From Thalassotalea insulae (GTDB lineage: Bacteria; Pseudomonadota; Gammaproteobacteria; Enterobacterales; Alteromonadaceae), in NCBI RefSeq assembly GCF_030161395.1, contig NZ_BSST01000001.1, positions 806,001 through 870,000 on the forward strand: a stretch of 64,000 nt of DNA. Reading direction: 5' to 3'. The notes under the pieces were generated by a model. It made no database searches. It was not told the DNA's origin and saw only the letters and a program-made list of their open reading frames with translations. Each line of letters opens with the position of its first letter. The first letter of the stretch is position 1. A program made the translations under genes and the position numbers. Below, in pieces: positions 55,369 through 62,793 of this stretch.

Positions 55369-55749
55369 CTATTCTGCTTTTGCCCGTAACGGATTAACCC
55401 GACCTCCGGTAACTTTATCGGCGCGCCCTTCCTCTTTCGCTTTTTCCGCCCGGCGCTTACGTACTTCTTTTGGATCAGCGATTAACGGCCGATAAATTTC
55501 AATACGGTCTAAGTCTTTTACCGCATCGGTTAATTTTGCCGTACGATTCCAGATCCCCACTTTATTTTTTGTTAAATCGATTTCTTTAAAAACATCTAAA
55601 ATACCAGACGCTTTAATTGCCGCCTCAATAGTGATGCCATCTTCAACAGAAATGAGCAATAACTCTTGCTTACTTGGCGTGCCGTAAACCACTTCTATTT
55701 GTATTTGATTCTTTTCTGCTACCGCGTGATTATCCAACTTGTGCTCCAT
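55369..55749 (-). CDS. rnfH: RnfH family ubiquitin-like protein
   Basis: 126 residues with a beta-grasp RnfH domain: IQIEVVYGTPSKQELLLISVEDGITIEAAIKASGIL...KNKVGIWNRTAKLTDAVKDLDRIEIYRPLIADPKEVRKRRAEKAK. The longer open frame reaches 55818, but the ATG at 55749 fits the family start and overlaps ratA by 20 bp, implying coupling. Known as the partner gene of ratA in E. coli (ratB); role unclear. Confidence 0.9.
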   Translation of the reverse strand: MEHKLDNHAVAEKNQIQIEVVYGTPSKQELLLISVEDGITIEAAIKASGILDVFKEIDLTKNKVGIWNRTAKLTDAVKDLDRIEIYRPLIADPKEVRKRRAEKAKEEGRADKVTGGRVNPLRAKAE

Positions 55750-56173
55750 AAACTTCTTTAGCCCTTTGGGTAAATGCCTGTACCATATTATTGGCAATAC
55801 CATTAAATACCCGGCCAAAGGCTAAATCAAATACCTTACTCGAAAATTCATATTCCAAATGTAAACTTATCTTACAGGCTTCTTCCGATAATTTAGTTAA
55901 TCGCCAGCTACCAACCAACCGTTTAAAAGGACCGTCAACTAATGACATCTGTACTTCCTGATTGGCAAGTAGCGTATTTTTGGTGGTAAACCACTTTTTC
56001 AAACCACCTTTTGCTACCAGCAAAGACGCCGTTACTTCTGTCTCATCTTCTGATATAATTTTGCTGTCACCGCAATCAGGAATAAACTCAGGATATGCGA
56101 GCACATCGTTAATTAACTGATACATTTGTTCAACGCTAAACATCACTAATGCGTTACGACTAATACTTGGCAT
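55730..56173 (-). CDS. ratA: RatA-type START/SRPBCC domain protein
   Basis: 147 residues beginning MPSISRNALVMFSVEQMYQLINDVLAYPEFIPDC, the conserved N terminus of the RatA/Coq10-like family. E. coli RatA was reported to bind 50S subunits and block 70S association; a ubiquinone-binding role as in COQ10 is the other proposal. Overlaps rnfH and is divergent from smpB. Confidence 0.93.
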   Translation of the reverse strand: MPSISRNALVMFSVEQMYQLINDVLAYPEFIPDCGDSKIISEDETEVTASLLVAKGGLKKWFTTKNTLLANQEVQMSLVDGPFKRLVGSWRLTKLSEEACKISLHLEYEFSSKVFDLAFGRVFNGIANNMVQAFTQRAKEVYGAQVG

Positions 56174-56305
56174 TTAACTCCCCTAATTCAACTTAACTAT
56201 CATACCAAAGCTCAGGCTAAATGGCATTATCCTTAATAATCAAAAATAGTCGTTTAAATAGTGATAATTCTCAGTATAATAGCCGCCGTTAAGTGTAGGA
56301 AAATC

Positions 56306-56800
56306 ATGGCTAAGAAAAAATCTAAACAATCCAATAGCAACACTATTGCGCTCAATAAAAAAGCTCGACACAACTATAATCTTACCGATAAGTTTGAAGC
56401 GGGTATGAGCTTGCAAGGTTGGGAAATAAAAAGCATTCGTGGCGGAAAAGTAAATATTTCTGACTGCTACGTATTGATTAAAGATCGCGAAGCTTATTTG
56501 GTCGGCAGTGAAATTATGCCGCTCAATGCTGCGTCTAGTCATGTTGTTTGTGATCCGGTACGACCAAGAAAACTTTTATTAAACCGGCGTGAACTAGACC
56601 GTTTAGTAGGGGCTGTTGAACGTGATGGCTATTCATTGATTGCCACCGCGATGTACTGGAAACAATGTTGGGTAAAATTAGAGTTTTATCTTGGTAAAGG
56701 TAAGAAAGCGCACGATAAACGCGCTGATATAAAAGACCGTGAGTGGCAAGTCGATAAAGGCCGCTTAATGAAGAACAAAACACTTAACAAGGTTGATTAA
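56306..56800 (+). CDS. smpB: SsrA-binding protein SmpB
   Basis: Binds tmRNA and delivers it to stalled ribosomes. ATG at 56306 with TAGGA upstream gives 164 residues beginning MAKKKSKQSNSNTIALNKKARHNY. Conserved segments: FEAGMSLQGWEIKSIRGGKVNISDCYV, RPRKLLLNRREL, and the basic C-terminal tail KGRLMKNK that occupies the mRNA channel. The tmRNA gene follows 77 bp later. Confidence 0.97.
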   Translation: MAKKKSKQSNSNTIALNKKARHNYNLTDKFEAGMSLQGWEIKSIRGGKVNISDCYVLIKDREAYLVGSEIMPLNAASSHVVCDPVRPRKLLLNRRELDRLVGAVERDGYSLIATAMYWKQCWVKLEFYLGKGKKAHDKRADIKDREWQVDKGRLMKNKTLNKVD

Positions 56801-56811
56801 AAAATACCACG

Positions 56812-56840
56812 TTGTTATCGCGCATAAAGCGCTGTACAAT
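56812..56840 (+). promoter_or_regulatory. Sigma70 promoter of ssrA
   Basis: -35 TTGTTA (56812-56817), 17-bp spacer, -10 TACAAT (56835-56840). The leader before the mature 5' end contains a small GTGAC/GTCAC hairpin. Confidence 0.6.
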
Positions 56841-56877
56841 AAGGGTTAGTGACTATTTGTCACTTACCATTTACTTT

Positions 56878-57229
56878 GGGGCTGATTCAGGATTCGACAA
56901 GATTCGCGAAACCCAAGGTGCATGCCCAGGGGCGGTTGGCCTGGTAAAAAGCCGCAAAACTATAATTGCAAACGACGAAACGTTCGCACTAGCAGCTTAA
57001 TGCTAGCCATCCTCTCGAAGATTCGCCTATAGTCTAGAGATGCTGATGGTCACCCCATGTAGGCTAGCGAGGGAAGCACGCTTGAGGCTGAACCGCGAAA
57101 TAGTATCAAGCTCACCATGACGAAGCCTGTCGATTGGCGTCTAATTGGCTAAATAAAAAATCGACTAAGCATGTAGGACCGAGGATGTAGGTTTTTTGGA
57201 CGCGGGTTCAACTCCCGCCAGCTCCACCA
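56878..57229 (+). ncRNA. ssrA: Transfer-messenger RNA (tmRNA)
   Basis: 352 nt, from GGGGCTGATTCAGGATTCGA to a 3' tRNA-like end with T arm GGGTTCAACTCCC and encoded CCA. The resume codon GCA is at 56968, and the tag frame reads ANDETFALAA followed by TAA at 56998-57000. The tag ends in ALAA, recognised by ClpX/ClpA; clpX and clpP lie at 2.6-4.6 kb. One-piece type, next to smpB as in many bacteria. Confidence 0.98.
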
Positions 57230-57235
57230 CCTTCT

Positions 57236-57265
57236 ATAAAAAGACGCTTTCGAGCGTCTTTTTTG
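57236..57265 (+). terminator. Terminator of ssrA
   Basis: AAAAGACGCT, loop TTCG, AGCGTCTTTTTT, a stable UUCG tetraloop hairpin 10 bp after the tmRNA. The same hairpin occurs at 60534-60562. Confidence 0.93.
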
Positions 57266-57395
57266 TACCTGAAATTTATCAACAAGCTTTCAATGACTCT
57301 ACACCTTTAATTTTTGCTTATTCCCTCTTCCATTATTCAGTTGTAAAGAAAACTCGTGCCCCAATCTATAAAGAATACATACAGAAGGAAATTTT

Positions 57396-58379
57396 ATGCC
57401 TAGTAAAACAGAGTTCGAAAAGCACGGGTTCTTAGCAGTAGAGTCCTTAAGCGTACCTCAATACGTCACATCAAAGTACGCTCCTTACCTAAATATATTC
57501 CTACGGCTTAATGAGATAACTTGGTCCTTACAATACGAACTAAATATCCCAAAACCAGAAAATGACATAGCTAAGGCATGGAGTGCAGTTCTTTATGCCA
57601 GAACCATTAATTTTGTACAAGCTGCATACATGTTGTCCTCTATAGGAATGAGAGTTCAAGCCGAGACTCAACTTAGATGCGCTTTAGAACCCTTATTTAC
57701 TTTAGGAGCCTTAAAGAATAACCCTTCTCTGATTAAAGATTACGACCTAGCAGAACGTAAAGATAGATTAAAACACGGCAGAAGTTTTATTACCTATCAA
57801 AAGCGACAAAAGCCAAAGGATAATACTTTAATTAAGCAAGTATCCGAACAATGTGACAATCAAGAAGCCGAATTAATAACAAGGTTAAAAGCGCACCGCC
57901 CTGATTTATTTAAAGAAAATAAGCATTTAATTGCAATAGAAAAACTCCTAGAAAGTCACCCTGAATTAAAGGTGACGACTCTCTCTAACATTAGGAAGCT
58001 CCGCCCAGATTTATTTAAGGATAAGGGGAAAACTGCTATTGATAAATTCAGTCTCCCTGCCTCTCTTTTAGCCAATAACGCGGGGCTAATTGATTGGTAC
58101 GATCTTCTATATCGATGGGGGAGTTCTTCTGTACATTCTGACGCTAAATCTCTTGAAGACAGTCATTTTGTATTAGGAGAAGATCTATTGGTAGAACATA
58201 TTAAAAACGAACCAGAACTCGAAGATTTAGACGAATTTATAAATACACTCTGTGCGGTTTTTCTTTATGCTTTGGAATTCATAAAGGAAGTCCTAGACGC
58301 CAATATACCAAAGGAAGAAATCGAGAGTATAAAAACAAAATTAGTGAAGCTCGGCAACACCCAAAATTCAACGCCCTAA
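57396..58379 (+). CDS. DUF5677-like protein of unknown function
   Basis: 327 residues, mostly helical, no signal peptide or membrane segment. ATG at 57396 with GAAGGA upstream. The N-terminal half has WSAVLYARTINFVQAAYMLSSIGMRVQAETQLRCALEPLF, and the C-terminal half has LLYRWGSSSVHSDAKS, a pattern I associate with DUF5677. R-W-G-S-S-S-V-H fits the Rx4-6H motif of HEPN-type RNases, which is only a resemblance. Two short ALxHRPDLFK-like repeats lie mid-protein (HRPDLFKENK, LRPDLFKDKG). It sits right behind ssrA, a frequent integration site, and its codon use is AT-richer than neighbours, suggesting transfer. Confidence 0.7.
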   Translation: MPSKTEFEKHGFLAVESLSVPQYVTSKYAPYLNIFLRLNEITWSLQYELNIPKPENDIAKAWSAVLYARTINFVQAAYMLSSIGMRVQAETQLRCALEPLFTLGALKNNPSLIKDYDLAERKDRLKHGRSFITYQKRQKPKDNTLIKQVSEQCDNQEAELITRLKAHRPDLFKENKHLIAIEKLLESHPELKVTTLSNIRKLRPDLFKDKGKTAIDKFSLPASLLANNAGLIDWYDLLYRWGSSSVHSDAKSLEDSHFVLGEDLLVEHIKNEPELEDLDEFINTLCAVFLYALEFIKEVLDANIPKEEIESIKTKLVKLGNTQNSTP

Positions 58380-59075
58380 CAAGGAACATAACTGACATAA
58401 TATTCTTCAGAAAGAGAAATATTTAGAGGCCCTTAGTATTACAAATAAATATATCATAGGAGAATACCAATCAGTTAACAAAATTGGTTACTTAGTTTGA
58501 AAGAAATACTTTCTAATTTTTGTTTTCTTGATTACTCATATTGCCGAGGTGCCGGCTGCACCCAAAGAGGAAAAAACGACTGTTTCCTCTTTGGAAACTC
58601 CTCGTCACCCAGCACAGCGAAATACTTTGAAAAATACCAAGTGTAACCTTTGAATCCTGCCGATTTATCGTCCATGAACAGCGGCAGCCTTCGACGTCCT
58701 GTCTCAGGCCAAAGGCTACCTCTACTTGCTATTTATCAAATCGATGTAATGGGAAAGGTGTAGCTTTAAACACTCGTTATTACAACGAACTTCATCACAA
58801 AACTAAAACGAAGCATTAGCCTGCTAAGCAAAATGTCTGGATGAAACATTCAATCACAGCCATTGCCATCATGGATGATGGCGAAGCGCAGTGGCACATG
58901 GACGTGCCATCTAAGCGTTTGCTCGACGATTGAATTTTTCAGAAAGAGTAACATTTTGCAGCAGCGCGGGTGAGTCCAGAGAGGGTTCGCGTAAACCCTT
59001 TCTGGGTGCCGTCGCCACCGCGACAATATAACCAGCTCAAAGAACCGAAATTAGAAAGTATTTACTTTATTCAAA
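58380..59075. other. 696-bp non-coding gap with a large inverted-repeat element
   Basis: No open frame with coding character. The gap is almost entirely occupied by the palindromic element described next. Confidence 0.7.
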
Positions 59076-59085
59076 TTAATTAACC
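58486..59085. repeat. 600-bp imperfect palindromic element with paired hairpins
   Basis: AAATACTTTCTAATTT (58504-58519) and its exact complement (59048-59063) flank the element. Similarity goes on inward: ATATTGCCGAGGTGCCGG...GCACCCA (58539-58563) against ATATTGTCGCGGTGGCGA...GCACCCA read on the minus strand (59003-59027), and outward as GGTTANTTANTTTGAA. Next to each arm is a hairpin with different sequence but the same place: AAAGAGGAAA/TTTCCTCTTT (58564-58592) and AGAGAGGGTT/AACCCTTTCT (58978-59003). The centre has nested CAAAATGT/ACATTTTG (58829, 58951), ATTCAATC/GATTGAAT (58848, 58929) and GCCATCATGGATGATGGC. No ORF. The right end reaches the last codons of the LysR gene. Confidence 0.7.
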
Positions 59086-59948
59086 ATTTCCGTTAACCCA
59101 CTAAAATATTCCGTTAAAAACTTCATCACCACGCGAATACGTTCGACATTTTTCAGATCAGGATGCGTTAGCAACCAGAGTTCACTGGCTGGAATATCTG
59201 GTACTAACATTACACACTCAATATTATCCCGCAGCTGATCCATCGGCAGCAAGGCAATACCCTGCCCAGTTTCTGCAAAATGCGACATGGTAATAAGCTC
59301 ATCACAGCGAATGGTAATTTGCCCACTATAATGTTGCTCCAGCCAGTTAAACGCTGGCAGATGGCACATTTGCCCCGCTGCACCGATAACATTATGATGC
59401 TTGAGATCGCTGACTGTTTGAAAGCTCTGACTGTTTAAATATTCTTTACCGGCAAACAGCCCCCAGGCAAATGACGTGACTTTTCGCCCCACCAGATGAC
59501 CCGGTGGCGTCTGAGTTGCCCGTACGGCAATATCGGCATTGCGGGTGTTCATGTTAACTTCCTGATTACTGGCAAGCAGCTCAACCGTGATCTCAGGATA
59601 AGCCTTTCTCAACGCTTTTAACGCCTGTGGAATAAAACGGTTGGCAATATTAAACGGCGCAGTAATACGAACATGGCCTTTAGGCTGATATTCCTTACCG
59701 ACAATCAGTCGTTCGATATCATTATATTTTGCATCGATATCGCGACCAAGCGCTGCAAATTCTTCACCAATAGCGGTCAAGTGGTACCGATTGGCCTGTT
59801 GAGCGAGTAACTTAGCGCCAACATCCTGTTCCAGTCCGCGTAAGCGTCGAAACACCGTAGAATGATTAACCCCGAGCTCTTTTGCAGCAGCGGCAAGCGA
59901 GCCAGTTTCCACCACTTTGATAAAGGTTTTTAAGCCATTCCAGTCCAT
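59076..59948 (-). CDS. LysR family transcriptional regulator
   Basis: 290 residues from the ATG at 59948 (MDWNGLKTFIKVVETGSLAAAAKELGVNHSTVFRRLRGLEQDVG, winged helix-turn-helix); an in-frame ATG at 59963 is less well placed. The periplasmic-binding-like effector domain follows (RITAPFNIANRFIPQALKALRKAYPEI). The family is close to AaeR/DmlR-type regulators. Divergent from the DoxX gene with 150 bp between, so it may regulate that gene. Confidence 0.92.
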   Translation of the reverse strand: MDWNGLKTFIKVVETGSLAAAAKELGVNHSTVFRRLRGLEQDVGAKLLAQQANRYHLTAIGEEFAALGRDIDAKYNDIERLIVGKEYQPKGHVRITAPFNIANRFIPQALKALRKAYPEITVELLASNQEVNMNTRNADIAVRATQTPPGHLVGRKVTSFAWGLFAGKEYLNSQSFQTVSDLKHHNVIGAAGQMCHLPAFNWLEQHYSGQITIRCDELITMSHFAETGQGIALLPMDQLRDNIECVMLVPDIPASELWLLTHPDLKNVERIRVVMKFLTEYFSGLTEMVN

Positions 59949-60098
59949 TAATAATTCATCCAAAAGTTTATTTCAAAGCACCATTGCTACACTATTACCA
60001 CCGCATTGCAAAAGCGCATTAATTATTTGCAATTATTACCAATTTAAATGCAAATACGCAATAGTTAGAATAGTTAAAAAATGACTGGAGTAACTAAT

Positions 60099-60497
60099 AT
60101 GAAATTTAAAACAAATCCTGATGTTGCAACATTACTATTTCGACTCACCTTAGGCGGTGTGCTAATCGCACATAGCCTATATTTAAAGCTGGTGGTTTTT
60201 ACCCTGCCGGGCACCGCACAGTTTTTTACCTCAATCGGCTTACCAGCAGCGTTAGCTTATCTGGTATTTACTATTGAAGCCATTGGTGGCATCGCTTTAC
60301 TACTTGGCGTTAAAGCCCGCTACTTTGCCTTAGCACTGGTACCAATATTACTTGGTGCGACCTGGGCACACTGGAATGCCGGCTGGTTATTCACGAATCA
60401 GGGCGGCGGCTGGGAATACCCATTAGTACTCACGCTAATGGCAATTATTCAGTTCTTCCTCGGTAGTGGCAGATATGCGGTAATGAAAGAAAACTAA
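60099..60497 (+). CDS. DoxX family membrane protein
   Basis: 132 residues, four predicted transmembrane helices, with RLTLGGVLIAHSLYLK and TIEAIGGIALLLGV typical of DoxX/DoxD-like proteins. ATG at 60099 with GGAG upstream; an earlier ATG at 60081 overlaps the ribosome-binding site. Often redox or stress linked; biochemical role unknown. Divergent from the LysR gene. Confidence 0.9.
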   Translation: MKFKTNPDVATLLFRLTLGGVLIAHSLYLKLVVFTLPGTAQFFTSIGLPAALAYLVFTIEAIGGIALLLGVKARYFALALVPILLGATWAHWNAGWLFTNQGGGWEYPLVLTLMAIIQFFLGSGRYAVMKEN

Positions 60498-60533
60498 TAC
60501 CTTGACAAACCTGAGTGAAAAATTCATAACCTG

Positions 60534-60562
60534 GCAAAGACGCTTTCGAGCGTCTTTTTATT
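60534..60562 (+). terminator. Terminator after the DoxX gene
   Basis: AAAGACGCT, loop TTCG, AGCGTCTTTTTA, then more T. It is the same UUCG hairpin as behind ssrA. Confidence 0.9.
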
Positions 60563-60657
60563 TTTAAATAACCAGCTTTCCAATATTCGATTCAACCGTT
60601 CATCAAGGATGATTAACTATACTGATACTACCCAATAAGATCAGTAGGGTATTTAAG

Positions 60658-61038
60658 ATGGCAGATTCAAACACGGTATCAGAACCAATAACGGTATTTT
60701 ACGATGCCAGTTGTCCGCGCTGCGTAAAAGACAGGCGGTTATATGAAAGACTGGCTGGGGCAGGCAAACATTCGGTGGTTTGGTTTGATATTACAAATCA
60801 GGACGAAACATTAACTAAGCTTGGTATCGCCCCTTATAAGGCACTCACTGAGCTTCATATTCAGCTTAGCGACGGCAGCATATTATCCGAGCTCGATGCC
60901 TACATACAATTAATGTCTCGTGTGTGGTTATTAAAACCCCTTGCCTGGTTCATTGCCCTGCCAATTATCCGGCCATGGCTAGCAAAACATTACCATCAAC
61001 GGGTAATTAAGCGTTTAAAATCCAGTGGTCGGCTATAG
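60658..61038 (+). CDS. DCC-family (DUF393) thiol-disulfide oxidoreductase-like protein
   Basis: 126 residues starting with VFYDASCPRCVKDRRLYERL, the D-x-x-C-P-x-C motif of the DCC family with a thioredoxin-like CxxC (C21/C24). The C terminus has hydrophobic LLKPLAWFIALPIIRPW. Predicted redox function; not tested. Preceded by a terminator, so separately transcribed from DoxX. Confidence 0.88.
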   Translation: MADSNTVSEPITVFYDASCPRCVKDRRLYERLAGAGKHSVVWFDITNQDETLTKLGIAPYKALTELHIQLSDGSILSELDAYIQLMSRVWLLKPLAWFIALPIIRPWLAKHYHQRVIKRLKSSGRL

Positions 61039-61078
61039 CTTGACGCGTAATTTCCTCTTAGCTAAAACTGCGATAATG

Positions 61079-61342
61079 TTAGCCGCAGACAATTTTATTT
61101 TCACCATAATGATAAATATTGTTTACCGCAACATAGGCGCCAGATACCACGCCAGTGATAGGAAACAAAATGATACCACTAATGGAATAATAACTATTGG
61201 TATCTTTTGCAATATCGACAATTTTTAATGTTTTTTTATCGCTTGAAATCTCACAATGCTTAACTTCAGCAGTGTCAGTAGTTGGTACTACCACACAGCC
61301 AGTAACGAACAAGCAAAGTATCATAAAGGAAAGTATTTTCAT
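61079..61342 (-). CDS. Small lipoprotein of unknown function
   Basis: 87 residues with signal peptide and lipobox LFVTGC (Cys16). Later hydrophobic ISGIILFPITGVVSGAYVAV may be a membrane-inserted helix. No family recognised. Convergent with the DCC gene (40-bp gap). Confidence 0.72.
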   Translation of the reverse strand: MKILSFMILCLFVTGCVVVPTTDTAEVKHCEISSDKKTLKIVDIAKDTNSYYSISGIILFPITGVVSGAYVAVNNIYHYGENKIVCG

Positions 61343-61603
61343 CCGTCATCCATATCCATGTTATTTACTAACATCTACGAATGTACTTAAGACGATCTTA
61401 TAGAGCAATGTTTATTTACGTACTGTTCATTATAATGTTAATGAAACCGTCAAATAACCTTATAGGTAGCATGGATTAATGGTATTATTTTCTCCACTAA
61501 TTAATTCATTTTTCTTCATAAATTATCCCTCGCATATTATTTTAGCAATATTGTTCTATAGTTAAGCTAAAGCCATTTAGATTTCAATAATAAGACTCAT
61601 TTA

Positions 61604-62776
61604 ATGCTGGAAGATTATAGTATTTTCGTCCTGGATGATGACCCTCAGTATGCTGAGCTGTTAACTGTAATAGCGAAAGATGACGGGTGGCAAGTAGAGA
61701 GTTCTACCAATCCAGTAGCATTTTTACAACAGCAAGTATCAGATCACACGATATTGGTACTCGACTTAATTTTGCCGAATATTGACGGCATCGAGGTGAT
61801 CCGTGCGTTAGCCAAACGCGAATGCTTTTGCCCACTCATTTTAATCAGCGGCTTTGACAATAAAGTGCTGCATTCTGCTCAGCAATTAGCAGAGGCTCAT
61901 AGAATGCCAGTTATCGCGACCTTAACTAAGCCATTCGAGTTAGATAGATTTATTACACTGCTACACAATGTTAAGAACAATTACACCCGAAAAGAACTGG
62001 TTCAAGGTAAAAAGATTACTTTTTCAAGACAGGAGCTTAAAGCAGCGTTAGCTAATGATGAGTTCACTATGCATTATCAACCGCAAATTGATATTGCTTC
62101 AGGCAAGGTCCGTAGTATTGAAGCCTTAGTGCGTTGGCAACATCCTCATTTAGGATTGGTTTATCCCGATGAATTTATTTCACTGATTGAAGGTTTTGGC
62201 TTAATCGACGAGCTTACCAGCTCAGTGTTAAGCGCGGCCTGTGAAGATTTAAAACAGTTTAAAGTTTACCAGCCACAATTAAATCTATCAGTTAATGTCA
62301 CCTCAGACAATATTGTTTCCTTAGCGTTTCCTGAATTACTGAAAAATATCAGTGATGAAAACAATATCAAACCAAATGATATCACGCTTGAACTGACAGA
62401 AAGTGCGGTAATGGGCCACTTAACTTCTTCACTAGATGTACTTAGTCGCCTAAGAATGAAAGGCTTTCATTTATCAATAGATGACTTTGGGACTGGCTAT
62501 TCATCACTACAGCAGCTTTATCAAGCCCCATTTAATGAACTAAAAATAGACCGCACCTTTACGTCTAAAATGCTAGTGGATAATGAAGCGATGGTGATTG
62601 TAAAAATATGCATTATGCTCGGCAAAATGTTGAACATGAAAACCCTGGCAGAAGGTGTCGAAAATGAAGAAATATTAAATGAGTTAAAACAATTGGGCTG
62701 TGACTACGCCCAGGGCTATTTTGTTTCAAAACCATTGTCGTTCAATCAATTTTCAGAATGGCTGTTAAGCCAATAA
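61604..62776 (+). CDS. Response regulator with EAL (c-di-GMP phosphodiesterase) output
   Basis: 390 residues. REC domain (about 1-125): acidic pair LDDDPQ, phosphoacceptor Asp in LVLDLILPN, and LTKPFEL with the conserved Lys. EAL domain (about 145-388): IEALVRWQHP, LNLSVNVTSDN, LELTESAV, DDFGTGYSS, LKIDRTF, LAEGVEN, and QGYFVSKP. The catalytic metal and general-base residues are all visible, so it should hydrolyse c-di-GMP. The sensor-like gene begins 17 bp downstream, suggesting an operon. Confidence 0.95.
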   Translation: MLEDYSIFVLDDDPQYAELLTVIAKDDGWQVESSTNPVAFLQQQVSDHTILVLDLILPNIDGIEVIRALAKRECFCPLILISGFDNKVLHSAQQLAEAHRMPVIATLTKPFELDRFITLLHNVKNNYTRKELVQGKKITFSRQELKAALANDEFTMHYQPQIDIASGKVRSIEALVRWQHPHLGLVYPDEFISLIEGFGLIDELTSSVLSAACEDLKQFKVYQPQLNLSVNVTSDNIVSLAFPELLKNISDENNIKPNDITLELTESAVMGHLTSSLDVLSRLRMKGFHLSIDDFGTGYSSLQQLYQAPFNELKIDRTFTSKMLVDNEAMVIVKICIMLGKMLNMKTLAEGVENEEILNELKQLGCDYAQGYFVSKPLSFNQFSEWLLSQ

Positions 62777-62793
62777 ACTAAGGCTCAGTTATT

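Noticed and set aside
57230..59075. Genomic island with attachment-site duplication behind ssrA
   Set aside because: I found no second copy of the tmRNA 3' end downstream and no integrase gene, so only a possible decayed insertion can be suggested.
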